Shown here: positions 25,149 to 33,769 of the stretch, piece by piece
Layout: each line of letters starts with the position of its first letter
Numbering within the stretch: the stretch's first letter is position 1
Assembly (NCBI GenBank): GCA_021732485.1
Contig: JAKFUV010000025.1
Span: 1-48,420, forward strand
Origin: Hyphomicrobium sp.
GTDB taxonomy: Bacteria; Pseudomonadota; Alphaproteobacteria; Rhizobiales; Hyphomicrobiaceae
Reading direction: 5' to 3'
DNA: 48,420 nt
Made by a program: the position numbers and the translations under genes
The notes under the pieces: model-generated
Told to the model about the DNA's origin: nothing
The model's database searches: none
What the model saw: the letters and a program-made list of their open reading frames with translations, nothing else

Positions 25149-25493
25149 ATGCTGGTTATGATTTACGCAACCTTTCCGGACCAGGCTTCGGCGCTGACCG
25201 TCGGCCGCAAACTGGTCGAGGCCCGGCTTGCCGGGTGCGTGAATGTGCTTCCAAGCATGACATCGGTGTACGTGTGGAACGGCATCCTTCAGACGGCGGA
25301 CGAGGCCGTGCTGATTGCCAAGTTACCGGCTGTGGGCCAGCACCGTGCGATTGCCTTCATCAAGGACCATCACGCCTACACAACGCCAGCGATCCTGGTC
25401 GTGCCGGTGGTCGGTGGCGATGCCGATTATATCGACTGGGTGATCGCCGGCGCCGATGGCATCGAGAGCGGTGATGCGCCCGGTGCGCTTTAG
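25149..25493 (+). CDS. cutA: Divalent cation tolerance protein CutA
   Basis: A 114-residue CutA1 homologue: YATFPDQASALTVGRKLVEA, RLAGCVNVLPSMTSVYVWNG, then KDHHAYTTPAILVVPVVGGDADYIDWV. The family forms PII-like trimers and has been linked to copper tolerance; its biochemical role is unsettled. The last 4 bp overlap the end of the convergent gene at 25490. It is divergent from the NAD kinase gene. Confidence 0.93.
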   Translation: MLVMIYATFPDQASALTVGRKLVEARLAGCVNVLPSMTSVYVWNGILQTADEAVLIAKLPAVGQHRAIAFIKDHHAYTTPAILVVPVVGGDADYIDWVIAGADGIESGDAPGAL

Positions 25494-26794
25494 TAGATGC
25501 CGTCGAGGCGTTGCATCATGTTGAACGGGGCGATGAAGCGGCGCTTGAAATAGCGGCGCGGCGGGTAATTCTGGCCAGCCCAAGCATAGCCGTAGTACGA
25601 ACGCCGGGATGAGCGCTTCGCCGCATATTTTTTCGACCCGTTGCGCGCCGAGCGGCGGGGGCGGTCTTTGATGATTTTGTCCGGTGCGATGGCGGCGGGG
25701 ACGATGTCAGGCGCTGTTTCGGGTTCGATGCCCAAAGTCACGTCCAATGCCGGTGGTGGCGGGACGGCGCCGGTTTGGCCGGCATCGTCTGTCATTGGTT
25801 TGAAAGCAACGGTGCGCTGACGATCAGCCTCCACGTCTGAGGGCAGAGGTAAAGGCGCGCCGACGGACATCATGCCGTCGGGCCGCTTGGTTGCGGGCAA
25901 CGGTTGCGACGCGGCGCGCGTGCTTTCGGCGAGCCAGGGCAGTTTTTCAATCGTTACGTAGCGCGCGGGTTGTTGGCGCTGTTCTGGCTGCGACGGCATC
26001 GCGGAAGCGGCGTCCGAATCGGTGGCTGCATCGCGTGCTGGCGATGCAATCCGCCAGTGTTCGCCGGGCGGTGTCAGTGTTGCGACACGTTCAGGCTGAG
26101 ACGCCGTTACCGTCGCGGCGCGGTGCGCGCGATCGCGGGCACGTTCGGTTTGGGCGACGATGGCGCGCGGCAGACAGCGTCCGTCGTCAGCCGCAACTTC
26201 ATCACGGCCACAGCCGCCGCCGCACACGGTGGATGGGTGGCTGCGCACGAGGGTCAGCAAAATGTAATCGGGGTCTTTGAACGGCAGCGACGCGTTGACC
26301 GCCGTGATGAATCGCGCCATGGCGCGCCGCGTCGATTGCGTCCAGGCGCCGTTGATCTCTCCGCCGTAGCAACCCGTGCGCGTGAGTTCCTGCTGCAAGT
26401 CGCGGGCGAGTTCGCTTCGAGCTTCCCAATCGCCAGGCTTCGACGAGGCGATTTTTCCATTGGCGGGCGCCGACGGGTCGGCCTTGACGACGGTGGTCCA
26501 AGGAGCCGGTTTGAGATCGAGTGCGGCGCGCGTCTCGCGATGCGGAGTGCTGCCGGGCGCTGATCCCAACGCTCCTGTCGCATCGGCTGGCTGCCGCAGA
26601 GACGCTGCATCCGATCGTGCCTGAGCGGTGGCGAAGCGCTCTGCCAAAGCCGGGCGACCGCCGAGATCGGGCGCGGCGGAGATTTGGGTCACGCCGGAGC
26701 TTGAGGTCGTTGATTGATCGCCTGGGGGCAGGAGCATGCCGATACTGAGCAGCACGCCGGTGAGCACCAACAGCAACCCGTTCATCCCCTGCAT
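25490..26794 (-). CDS. Membrane-anchored peptidoglycan-binding-like protein
   Basis: A 434-residue protein. An N-terminal hydrophobic anchor (GLLLVLTGVLLSIGMLLPPG) is followed by a region at about 123-185 resembling PG_binding_1: ARDLQQELTRTGCYGGEING, AWTQSTRRAMARFITAVNAS, then PDYILLTLVRSHPSTVCGG. A long proline/alanine-rich linker leads to a very basic C-terminus (RPRRSARNGSKKYAAKRSSR then RSYYGYAWAGQNYPPRRYFK). Similar proteins are widespread in Hyphomicrobiales. A role at the cell wall is inferred. Confidence 0.7.
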   Translation of the reverse strand: MQGMNGLLLVLTGVLLSIGMLLPPGDQSTTSSSGVTQISAAPDLGGRPALAERFATAQARSDAASLRQPADATGALGSAPGSTPHRETRAALDLKPAPWTTVVKADPSAPANGKIASSKPGDWEARSELARDLQQELTRTGCYGGEINGAWTQSTRRAMARFITAVNASLPFKDPDYILLTLVRSHPSTVCGGGCGRDEVAADDGRCLPRAIVAQTERARDRAHRAATVTASQPERVATLTPPGEHWRIASPARDAATDSDAASAMPSQPEQRQQPARYVTIEKLPWLAESTRAASQPLPATKRPDGMMSVGAPLPLPSDVEADRQRTVAFKPMTDDAGQTGAVPPPPALDVTLGIEPETAPDIVPAAIAPDKIIKDRPRRSARNGSKKYAAKRSSRRSYYGYAWAGQNYPPRRYFKRRFIAPFNMMQRLDGIY

Positions 26795-27060
26795 GGCGAC
26801 ATACTCCAGTTGCTATGCCGATCGTGCGATGCCTGTCTTGCGAACCCGGCGATGAGCGGTGCCAAATTCGCCCAAGGACCACTGACGGCCGATACCGGCT
26901 GCTCACGTCGCATGATCGCTCAGCAGTGCAGGCGACTGATGCTTAACGCCGTTTCCCTGGGACTAACTCCGTCGGCCCCGAGCCGTCGGCCGTACGTTTA
27001 GAAACCATCTGATTTTTATAGGCCTTTGACGCTTCCGCGCCTAGCGCCAGCAACGTCAAA

Positions 27061-27075
27061 TTAACGACTTTTTAA
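27061..27075 (+). promoter_or_regulatory. CtrA-type site TTAA-N7-TTAA
   Basis: TTAACGACTTTTTAA is a perfect match, about 120 bp from a cluster of DnaA-box-like 9-mers and upstream of the 27687 gene. Confidence 0.6.
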
Positions 27076-27196
27076 TGAAAGCGACGACAGAACTGTTATC
27101 TGCAACTTGGGTAGAGTGCGGCGTTGACTAGATCGGCGATCCCGCCACGGTGTCTCAAAAATGCCTCTTGGACGCCCAGTGCGACGCTGGCCGCTG

Positions 27197-27406
27197 TGTT
27201 GATAACACGTTGATCAACAGCACTTATCCACCGGCCGTCACAAACATCATCCACAGCATGTGGGTCTTTCAACGCCCAGGCTCTCGATCCCTAGCCTTAT
27301 GATTCCCTTAACAATTCAAATCGAATCACATACCCCTATCGACAGAGGGGAGTTTATTTCAGTGTGCGTTATCCCGTCGGCCTAAGTGCAAGGTCTGTTG
27401 TCCACA
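27197..27406. promoter_or_regulatory. Cluster of DnaA-box-like sequences
   Basis: Four 8-of-9 matches to TTATCCACA: TTATCAACA on the minus strand (27197-27205), TTATCCACC (27224-27232), TCATCCACA (27247-27255) and TTGTCCACA (27398-27406). A 7/9 match TTATCCCGT is at about 27369. The density is high for GC-rich DNA. It could be a replication origin, a DnaA titration site or a DnaA-controlled promoter. Confidence 0.45.
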
Positions 27407-27686
27407 GTCAGGCTCGAGCGGCGAACCTGAGTGCGGCACCTTGTGGCTGAGTTTCGACATCGGCTCTCACCGCGTGACTGTCGTTGGCGGCTCTTTTGTC
27501 TGCCGGATGCCATGGGGATGGCGCCGGAGCTCACAGGCGGAAGCGCAGAGCAAACGGTCAGGCTGCGCATGTTGTTGTGTTTGGGGGCGTGGTTGGCATC
27601 GTTTCCTCCGATGCTCGGACCATTGAACTGTAATGGCCGGTCAATTTGTTCGGCGTTTGATACGGCCTCTCGCAAAGGAGAGGGCA

Positions 27687-29042
27687 ATGAGGCACGTTTT
27701 AGGCGTGTTGGGGGTTCTTGCGGCCGGCGTACTACTCGTCGTGTCAGCCGCAATGAACTGGCGTTTTGGTTTCTCACTCGGACGAACCGAGTTTGATGGC
27801 CAAATCTATGGCGCGGCGTCCGCCGCCGCCGACTGCATGAAGGCACTACTGCCGTTCTTTTTCTTCGCCGCACTTCGAAACAAGGTTTGGTCGCAGGCAG
27901 CAGCCTCGGCGCTCGTGTGGGTGGTCGTTACGGCCTACTCCATGACGTCGGCGTTGGGGCATGCGGCACTCAACCGAGCCGACTCAACCGGTCACCGCAC
28001 ACAAAGCGCGCAAGTTTATCAGGATTTGCGGGGCGACTTGAAGCGGGCCGAGGAGAAGATCGGCTGGATCCCGCAGCATCGTCCGTATGAGACAGTGCAA
28101 AGCGCGATCGACGGGGCGAAGACGCAGAGCGGCTGGAAATCGTCGAACGGCTGTACCGACGCGACGTCGAGGTCGGAGCAGAAGTTCTGTCAGCAGTACC
28201 ACGCGCTCAATGCTGAGCTCGCTTCGGCCAACGAAGCGCGATCAGCGGAAGCGGCCATCGCTACTCTACAAGACAAGATATCGGCCATGTCAGGCACCAA
28301 CGCCATGTCGGATGCAGATCCGCAGGCGCGTGTGCTGGCCGACCTCGCGGCGGCGTTTGTTCCCGGAGTGACGATCGAGAACGTGCAGATGGCGTTGACG
28401 ATATTCGTCGCGCTGCTGCTCGAGATCGGATCGGGCTTTGGCATGTACGTCGCTTTCAGCCAGTGGCGTCTCTACGACCACATGGCGCCTGCAATGCCTC
28501 GGGCCACGTCTACGGCCATGGTTCTTGCAGGCTATGACACCGCTGCGGCAGCGGTGGCGGCTCCGGTGCTCACACCGTTGGCCGTTGAAGCGAAGAAGCC
28601 GCGTTCTGGCGCCAACGACAACAAGTCGATCGAGATACCTCTCGACGCAGCCGTTGTCGAGGCGCGCCCCGTTGACGTGCACGCAGAGGCTATTGCTGAA
28701 ACGCGATACGCCGATGTCAAAGCCAGCGAGGTGCGGGTTGCCCCGTCAGCAAGACGACTTGCACCAGAGACCAACACGGAACGTTTCTATAGGGAGAATA
28801 TCGAGGTCCAGGACGGATCGAGTGTCACTGCTACTCAACTGTACGAAGACTATTGTTCGTGGTGTGAAACCAAGAACAAGGAACCGTCAGCATTACCAAG
28901 TTTCGCGCGTGAATTCGCAGAACTAGGTGTGAAGAAGGAAAAGATCGCAGGACGAGTACGGTACATTGGAATTGCATTGAAGTCCGACATGGAACTCGAG
29001 GAGGCGACCCGACCACCTCTCTACCAAGGTGTTGCAGCCTAA
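27687..29042 (+). CDS. Membrane protein with D5/primase-type C-terminal domain
   Basis: A 451-residue protein from ATG 27687, preceded by GGAGAGG. Transmembrane segments are at about 3-22, 50-65 and 71-90 (AAASALVWVVVTAYSMTSAL), then a helical periplasmic or cytosolic part, and another at about 250-275 (ALTIFVALLLEIGSGFGMYV). The C-terminal 75 residues (ERFYRENIEVQDGSSVTATQ, LYEDYCSWCETKNKEPSALP, SFAREFAELGVKKEKIAGRV) look like the winged-helix tail of phage/plasmid primase-helicases, normally joined to a D5 helicase. A membrane protein carrying this domain is unusual. The family is not recognised as a whole. A terminator follows. Confidence 0.7.
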   Translation: MRHVLGVLGVLAAGVLLVVSAAMNWRFGFSLGRTEFDGQIYGAASAAADCMKALLPFFFFAALRNKVWSQAAASALVWVVVTAYSMTSALGHAALNRADSTGHRTQSAQVYQDLRGDLKRAEEKIGWIPQHRPYETVQSAIDGAKTQSGWKSSNGCTDATSRSEQKFCQQYHALNAELASANEARSAEAAIATLQDKISAMSGTNAMSDADPQARVLADLAAAFVPGVTIENVQMALTIFVALLLEIGSGFGMYVAFSQWRLYDHMAPAMPRATSTAMVLAGYDTAAAAVAAPVLTPLAVEAKKPRSGANDNKSIEIPLDAAVVEARPVDVHAEAIAETRYADVKASEVRVAPSARRLAPETNTERFYRENIEVQDGSSVTATQLYEDYCSWCETKNKEPSALPSFAREFAELGVKKEKIAGRVRYIGIALKSDMELEEATRPPLYQGVAA

Positions 29043-29066
29043 GCGCTGCTTCTTAGAAACGGAAAG

Positions 29067-29090
29067 GCCCGCCATCTGGCGGGCTTTTTT
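29067..29090 (+). terminator. Rho-independent terminator
   Basis: GCCCGCC-ATCT-GGCGGGC followed by TTTTTT, 24 bp after the stop of the 27687 gene. A classical intrinsic terminator. Confidence 0.85.
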
Positions 29091-29102
29091 GTTTCTAGTT
29101 CC

Positions 29103-29143
29103 GGCGCTGGCGGCCGGCCCGACGAAGGAGAGTCGCAAGTGCC
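29103..29143 (+). repeat. Covarying hairpin element, copy 4 (decayed)
   Basis: Arms GGCGCTGGCG and CGCAAGTGCC pair imperfectly. The core keeps GCCGG and GAAGGAGAGT. It is followed by AAGAACAA and long element C. Confidence 0.75.
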
Positions 29144-29152
29144 AAGAACAAC

Positions 29153-29301
29153 GTCATCCTCGACCGAGCGCGCGGCACGCGCGGCGCTGGTCGGGGATCC
29201 AGCGCAAAACTGTCGAAGACACAGAAATGTTTTGCGCCTTCGGCGATTCTTACGCTGGATCCCCGGCTCGCACTCGCTGCGCTCATTTGGCCGAGGATGA
29301 C
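29153..29301 (+). repeat. MITE-like long element C (149 bp)
   Basis: GTCATCCTCG and CGAGGATGAC ends, with inner GGGGATCCAGCG/CGCTGGATCCCC. Related to A and B but with a different segment between outer and inner repeats. Confidence 0.85.
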
Positions 29302-29309
29302 GTTTCAGA

Positions 29310-29350
29310 GCGCATTCCGGCCGGCTCGACGAAGGAGAGTCGGAATGCGC
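29310..29350 (+). repeat. Covarying hairpin element, copy 5
   Basis: Arms GCGCATTCCG/CGGAATGCGC, a perfect 10-bp stem of unrelated sequence to the GCTGGCG-type arms, around the same core type. Followed by CCAAGAACAA and element D. Confidence 0.85.
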
Positions 29351-29360
29351 CAAGAACAAC

Positions 29361-29508
29361 GTCATCCTCGACCGAGCGCGCGGCACGCGCGGCGCTGGTC
29401 GGGGATCCAGCGCAAAGCTGTCGAAGACACAAAATATAATGCGCCTTCGGCGATTCTTACGCTGGATCCCCGGCCCGCACTCGCCGCGCTCATTCGGCCG
29501 AGGATGAC
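29361..29508 (+). repeat. MITE-like long element D (148 bp)
   Basis: Near-identical to element C with the same terminal and inner inverted repeats. Confidence 0.85.
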
Positions 29509-29515
29509 GGTTCAC

Positions 29516-29556
29516 GCGCATTCCGGCCGACTCTCCGGATGAGTGTCGCCAGCGCC
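29516..29556 (+). repeat. Covarying hairpin element, copy 6 (chimeric arms)
   Basis: The 5' arm GCGCATTCCG equals that of copy 5, while the 3' arm CGCCAGCGCC is the exact complement of the 5' arm of copy 4. The element's own arms do not pair. Suggests recombination or nested insertion. Followed by AAGAAAAAG. Confidence 0.7.
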
Positions 29557-29680
29557 AAGAAAAAGATACCCCTCAAACCATCCATCCACCGCTCGCCAGG
29601 AATCAGCTAGGGTTTGAACCTCGAGGGTTGCAGGGGCTGCGCTGCAATTTTTCTAACCTATCATCGGGAGATGTAGATCC

Positions 29681-30256
29681 ATGCGGCGTTTGATGGTGTC
29701 GGTCGTTTCGGTGTTCGCGGCGGCGCTGGTTTGCGTGTCAAGCGCTTCGGCGGAAATCCTCGATGCGTCGACGGTGACGTGTCAGAAAATGCTCGACGTC
29801 GCGGCGCTGAAACCGGTCAGCAAGACGGACGAAGAGAGCCAGTCGAAGCTCGGTGTCATGCTGATCTGGATGCAGGGGTATCAGGCTCCGTCAGAGCACG
29901 GCACCGCCGTCGATCTCAAGACGATCATGACCAACATCGATCGCATTGTCGAAAAGTGCACGGCGCAGCCCAATCTCGGCTTGATGACGGTCTCCCAAAA
30001 ACTCTGGGACGAAGACGACGCCTTGCCGACGACCGCCGTCGATTTGTCGACGATCACGTGCGAGAGCATGATGACGTCGAAAGACGACGACCGCGCCAGC
30101 ATGCTGATCTGGCTGCTCGGCTACAATGCGTTCGTCGCCGAAGATCCGACGTTCGATCTCAACGCGCTCGGCGAGACGGTGACGAGCATTGCGACGTATT
30201 GCACCGAGAATCCGACGATGGGTCTTGTCACCGCGTCCAATAAGGCCGGCGAGTGA
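29681..30256 (+). CDS. Tandem HdeA/HdeB-like periplasmic protein
   Basis: A 191-residue protein with a signal peptide (residues 1-24, ending SSASA). Two related halves follow: residues 28-107 (STVTCQKML, LGVMLIWMQGYQ, VDLKTIMTN, EKCTAQPNLGLMTVSQK) and 120-189 (STITCESMM, ASMLIWLLGYN, FDLNALGETV, TYCTENPTMGLVTASNK). Each half holds one cysteine pair (34/93 and 127/164) and the LIW-xGY core of HdeA-type acid-stress chaperones, which protect periplasmic proteins at low pH. A two-domain version is uncommon. Preceded by the repeat array and a GGGAG ribosome-binding site. Confidence 0.8.
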   Translation: MRRLMVSVVSVFAAALVCVSSASAEILDASTVTCQKMLDVAALKPVSKTDEESQSKLGVMLIWMQGYQAPSEHGTAVDLKTIMTNIDRIVEKCTAQPNLGLMTVSQKLWDEDDALPTTAVDLSTITCESMMTSKDDDRASMLIWLLGYNAFVAEDPTFDLNALGETVTSIATYCTENPTMGLVTASNKAGE

Positions 30257-30423
30257 CTTTGGTCGAGGGACGATCGCGTTGCGCGATGTGTCTATCTCGG
30301 GCTCGGCGGACTGGAGTTTTTTGTTTTTCTCCGAGCATGAGATCGACTAGAGGTAATGTCGACGCTGATCGCTTCTGAGATCTGCGCTCCATCACTCGCG
30401 ACGACGCGTAAGGATCACCACGC

Positions 30424-30645
30424 ATGGCACGCGCTCCACTTCCGCCGGTTCGCGACAAGGCGTTCGATGATGAAGATATCAATCCAGAAATTATCGCGGC
30501 GATCGATACGATCCAAGCCCGCGACATCGACGGGAGCGGCGGAGTTGATCCAGGTGTCGCGGCAAAGGCAAAAGCGATGACGCGCTTACGCCTCGTCGGG
30601 CTGATCGTGACGATTGCTGCCATTGCAGTGTGGTTGGTTTATTGA
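30424..30645 (+). CDS. Small single-pass membrane protein
   Basis: A 73-residue protein with an acidic N-terminal half (KAFDDEDINPEIIAAIDTIQ) and a C-terminal transmembrane helix (LRLVGLIVTIAAIAVWLVY). Preceded by AAGGA. No family is recognised. It probably sits as a tail-anchored inner-membrane protein and is convergent with csbD. Confidence 0.6.
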   Translation: MARAPLPPVRDKAFDDEDINPEIIAAIDTIQARDIDGSGGVDPGVAAKAKAMTRLRLVGLIVTIAAIAVWLVY

Positions 30646-30769
30646 CGAGCGTTTCTGGTCGCCTTCTGACACGGCAGGTTTGATCACATAACAATGGCCG
30701 GCCCCGAGATGATCGAGACCGGCCTAACTGCGACGGACAGGCGTTTCGTTGTCGCCTCGACCAACTATG

Positions 30770-30982
30770 TTAGATCTTGTTGATCTTATCAGCCGTCTTG
30801 TTAGCGACGTCCTTGATGGCGTCTTTCGTCTTGCCGACGGCGACCTGCGTCTCGCCCTTGATTTCCTGGGCGGCACCTTCGGCCTGAAGCTTTTCAGAAC
30901 CAACCAGCTTGCCGACGCCTTGCTTCACGTTACCGGCGGCGTCGTTCGCATAACCCTTGATCTTGTCCGTTGTGCTGCTCAT
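30770..30982 (-). CDS. CsbD-family stress protein
   Basis: A 70-residue hydrophilic protein from ATG 30982, preceded by GGAG. It has the CsbD pattern: [40 protein letters not shown], then [19 protein letters not shown]. Members accumulate under general stress; their molecular function is unknown. The frame extends upstream to 31411, but the upstream portion lacks family resemblance. A GGCCGG/CCGGCC stem near 30695-30724 may end it. Confidence 0.88.
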   Translation of the reverse strand: MSSTTDKIKGYANDAAGNVKQGVGKLVGSEKLQAEGAAQEIKGETQVAVGKTKDAIKDVANKTADKINKI

Positions 30983-31234
30983 TGGGGGAACTCCGTTGTT
31001 CAATCTCACGCTGCACAGCGGCAAATCACACGGCCGTTTAACGTCCGCACTATGAGCCGAGGCAGCTACGGACAGAAAACGCCGGTACCGGCTGATGGTT
31101 CCGTTGCTCGTGCGGCTGGCCAAACAATTTTTCGCGACGACGACGATTGCGGTGTGAAGCCGCAAAAACCGGTGTCTATTGGCGCTTGTGCATGCGACGA
31201 TCACAACATCGCTATTGATTTGGGAGTGACGCAG

Positions 31235-31363
31235 ATGGCCAAGGGTCAAACACGGTCGACGAAGGAAATTCGCAAGCCGAAAAAATCGGCGGCTGCCAAA
31301 GGTGCTCCGGCGCAAACTTCGCCGGTCTCGACGTTTGCCAAGCCGGTTAAAGGCAAGAAGTAG
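31235..31363 (+). CDS. Small basic conserved protein (42 aa)
   Basis: [20 protein letters not shown] followed by an Ala/Pro-rich linker and FAKPVKGKK. Start ATG 31235 is preceded by GGGAG with 8-nt spacing. The [15 protein letters not shown] opening recurs in many alphaproteobacterial small proteins, as far as I remember. It has no cysteine or membrane segment; nucleic-acid or ribosome association is a guess. Confidence 0.6.
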   Translation: MAKGQTRSTKEIRKPKKSAAAKGAPAQTSPVSTFAKPVKGKK

Positions 31364-31385
31364 AGTTGACGCGCGCGCTGGCGTG

Positions 31386-31631
31386 TCAACCGGGAAGCAT
31401 GCCGACGGCAAAGCGGACAGCGATCAACAGCGCCGATAATGCCGAGGCTAACGCGGCTCGGGAATTCAAAAGCTGGTTGCGATTGAACGACACGATGAGG
31501 CGATTGAAGTCGTGATAGTCGATGTCTTCTTTGCTGGAAATCCGACGCACGCTGGCGCGGCTGGCCGAATACCATAACCATGACGCAACCAGCGCCGTCA
31601 GCATCGATGCGGTGTCGAGCGCCAGGATCAT
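31386..31631 (-). CDS. Small two-helix membrane protein
   Basis: An 81-residue protein from ATG 31631, which overlaps the stop of the oligopeptidase gene (ATGA), so translation is coupled. Hydrophobic segments at 1-20 ([20 protein letters not shown]) and 60-78 ([20 protein letters not shown]) flank a charged cytosolic loop ([17 protein letters not shown]). No family is recognised. Confidence 0.65.
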   Translation of the reverse strand: MILALDTASMLTALVASWLWYSASRASVRRISSKEDIDYHDFNRLIVSFNRNQLLNSRAALASALSALLIAVRFAVGMLPG

Positions 31632-33769
31632 GCGCCGGCTTTCCCGGCGATTTTCAGAGCAAATGCAAAATTCAAGGCGACGTCCTTCAGGCTGTCGAAG
31701 CGGCCCGATGCGCCACCGTGGCCGGCACCCATGTTGGTTTTGAGCATGATGAGGTTGTCGCTGGTGTTTTTCTCGCGCAGCTTGGCGATCCACTTCGCCG
31801 GTTCCCAATAGGTGACGCGCGGATCCGTGAGCCCGCCGACCGCGAGGATGTGCGGATAGGCTTTGGCGTCGACGTTATCGTAGGGCGAATAGGCTTTGAT
31901 CCAGGCGAACTCGTCGGCACTTGCCAGCGGGTTGCCCCACTCGGGCCATTCAGGAGGCGTGAGCGGCAGATCCTTATCCAACATTGTGTTGAGCACGTCG
32001 ACGAAGGGCACTTCAGCAATGATGCCAAGGAATAAATCCGGCGCGCGGTTCGCGACGGCCCCCATCAGCATGCCGCCGGCCGATCCGCCGTTGGCGACGA
32101 TGCGGCCGCGTTGCGTTAGGCCCTCAGTGACGAGGAATTCACCGGCGGCGACGAAATCGCTGAACGTGTTCGTCTTCTGCGCCATCTTGCCGGTCGTGTA
32201 CCAGCGATAGCCTTTGTCCTTACCGCCGCGAATGTGGGCGATGGCATAGATGAACCCGCGATTGACGAGCGACAGCCGCGCCGTCGAGAACGAGGCGGGC
32301 ATGGCAATGCCATAGGCGCCGTAGCCGTAGAGCAGCACAGGCGCTGTGCCGTCGAGCGGCGTCGATTTGGCATAGAGCAGCGTCACCGGCACGCGTTCGC
32401 CGTCGGGCGCGGGGGCGAGCAGGCGTCGCGTCACGTAGTCGGACGGGGTGTGACCGCTCGGCACTTCCTGGCGTTTGCGCAAGGTGCGGGTGCGCGTTTC
32501 CATGTCGTAGTCGTAGGTCTCGGCCGGCGTCGTCATCGATGAATAGGTGAAGCGAATGCGTGTCGTATCGAATTCATAGCCGGCACTGAGCCCGAGCGAA
32601 TACGCTTCTTCGTCGAATGCGATCGTGTGCTCGGCGCCGTCTGAAATCCGCGTGACGACGATGCGCGGCAGGCTGTCCTCGCGTTCCAAGCGGGCGATGT
32701 GGTTGGCGAAGACGTTGACATCGATGATCAGGCGGCCAGTTTTGTGGGCGAGACGTTCTCGCCAGTTGGCCTCCTGCGGATCGGCGATGGGTGCTTCGAC
32801 GAGGCGGAAGTCTTCTGCGGCTTGCGAGTTGGTGGTGATGATCAGCCGCTCGCCGTGATGCTCGACGCCGTATTGATGGCCCTTGCGTCGGGCGGCGATG
32901 AGACGTGGCGCAGTTGCCGGCTGGTCGCCATCGATCACGTGCACTTCGCTGGTCTCGTGATCGTGGATGTCGATCAGCACAAAGCGTCGCGATTGCGTTT
33001 CCGACAGGCCAACATAGAAGCCGATGTCCTTTTCCTCGTAGACGAGCACGTCGTCGCTGGCGGGTGTGCCGAGGGTGTGGCGATAGACGAACAGCGGGCG
33101 ATGATTGGCGTCGACGCGAACGTAAAACAGTGTCTTGCCATCGGCGGCCCAAACCATCGATCCGCGCGTGTCGGGAATTTCGTCCGCCAGCGCTGCGCCG
33201 GTCGTCATATCGCGAAAACGGATGGTGTAGAGTTCCGAGCCTTTGTCGTCGGTCGCGTAGGCCAGCGTGCGGTGATCGTCCGAATGCGTGGTGCCGCCGA
33301 GGTCCCAGTAGTCTTTGCCTGCCGCTTCGGCGTTGCCGTCGAGCAGAATGGTCGCGTCGTCGGGTGAGCCGCCGAGCGGCATCCGGCACATTTGCGCGTA
33401 TTGGCCGCCCTTGACGAAGCGGGGAAAGTATTCGAACGGGCCGTGCGGTTGCGGCACCTGCCGGTCGTCTTCCTTCAAGCGGGCTTTCATCTCGACGAAC
33501 AGCGCGTCTTGCAAGCTCTTAGTGGACGCCATTGCCGCTTCGGTGTGGGCGTTTTCAGCTTCGAGGTAGGCGCGGATGTCGGCCGCCAGCAGGTCGGGTT
33601 TACGCATCACCTCCTGCCAGTTGTCAGCCCGCAGCCAAGCGTAGTCGTCGGTCAATGTGATGCCGTGGTGCGTGACGGTATGGGGCCGGCGCGCGGCCTT
33701 GGGCGGCGTGAGCGCGGGCGCGGCGTCGTCAGTCGTCGGCAGGGTGACGGGCGAATCATCAGCGGGCAT
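31628..33769 (-). CDS. ptrB: Oligopeptidase B (protease II, S9A family)
   Basis: A 713-residue prolyl-oligopeptidase-family serine peptidase from ATG 33769. The N-terminal beta-propeller (about 70-420) starts HHGITLTDDYAWLRADNWQE. The hydrolase domain holds VANGGSAGGMLMG with nucleophile Ser563, LAVGGLTDPRVTYWEPAKW with Asp649, and MGAGHGGASGR with His684. Oligopeptidase B cleaves short peptides after Lys/Arg in the cytosol. Length matches the family (about 690-710). The frame continues upstream to 33946 but the extra 59 residues look unnatural. Confidence 0.95.
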   Translation of the reverse strand: MPADDSPVTLPTTDDAAPALTPPKAARRPHTVTHHGITLTDDYAWLRADNWQEVMRKPDLLAADIRAYLEAENAHTEAAMASTKSLQDALFVEMKARLKEDDRQVPQPHGPFEYFPRFVKGGQYAQMCRMPLGGSPDDATILLDGNAEAAGKDYWDLGGTTHSDDHRTLAYATDDKGSELYTIRFRDMTTGAALADEIPDTRGSMVWAADGKTLFYVRVDANHRPLFVYRHTLGTPASDDVLVYEEKDIGFYVGLSETQSRRFVLIDIHDHETSEVHVIDGDQPATAPRLIAARRKGHQYGVEHHGERLIITTNSQAAEDFRLVEAPIADPQEANWRERLAHKTGRLIIDVNVFANHIARLEREDSLPRIVVTRISDGAEHTIAFDEEAYSLGLSAGYEFDTTRIRFTYSSMTTPAETYDYDMETRTRTLRKRQEVPSGHTPSDYVTRRLLAPAPDGERVPVTLLYAKSTPLDGTAPVLLYGYGAYGIAMPASFSTARLSLVNRGFIYAIAHIRGGKDKGYRWYTTGKMAQKTNTFSDFVAAGEFLVTEGLTQRGRIVANGGSAGGMLMGAVANRAPDLFLGIIAEVPFVDVLNTMLDKDLPLTPPEWPEWGNPLASADEFAWIKAYSPYDNVDAKAYPHILAVGGLTDPRVTYWEPAKWIAKLREKNTSDNLIMLKTNMGAGHGGASGRFDSLKDVALNFAFALKIAGKAGA

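Larger units (their letters stand above)
26795..27686. other. Long non-coding segment, candidate regulatory/origin region
   Basis: About 890 bp without a supportable gene, much of it (27000-27420) clearly more AT-rich than the flanks. It contains one perfect CtrA-type site and several DnaA-box-like sequences (listed separately), the palindrome GTTGATCAAC at about 27209-27218 and a CCCCT/AGGGG stem near 27335. Overlapping frames between 27382 and 27873 on both strands look like chance ORFs. Confidence 0.5.

Noticed and set aside
27431..27796. 121-codon plus-strand frame upstream of the membrane protein
   Set aside because: Overlaps the well-supported start at 27687, lies in a region with regulatory motifs, and has no family resemblance.
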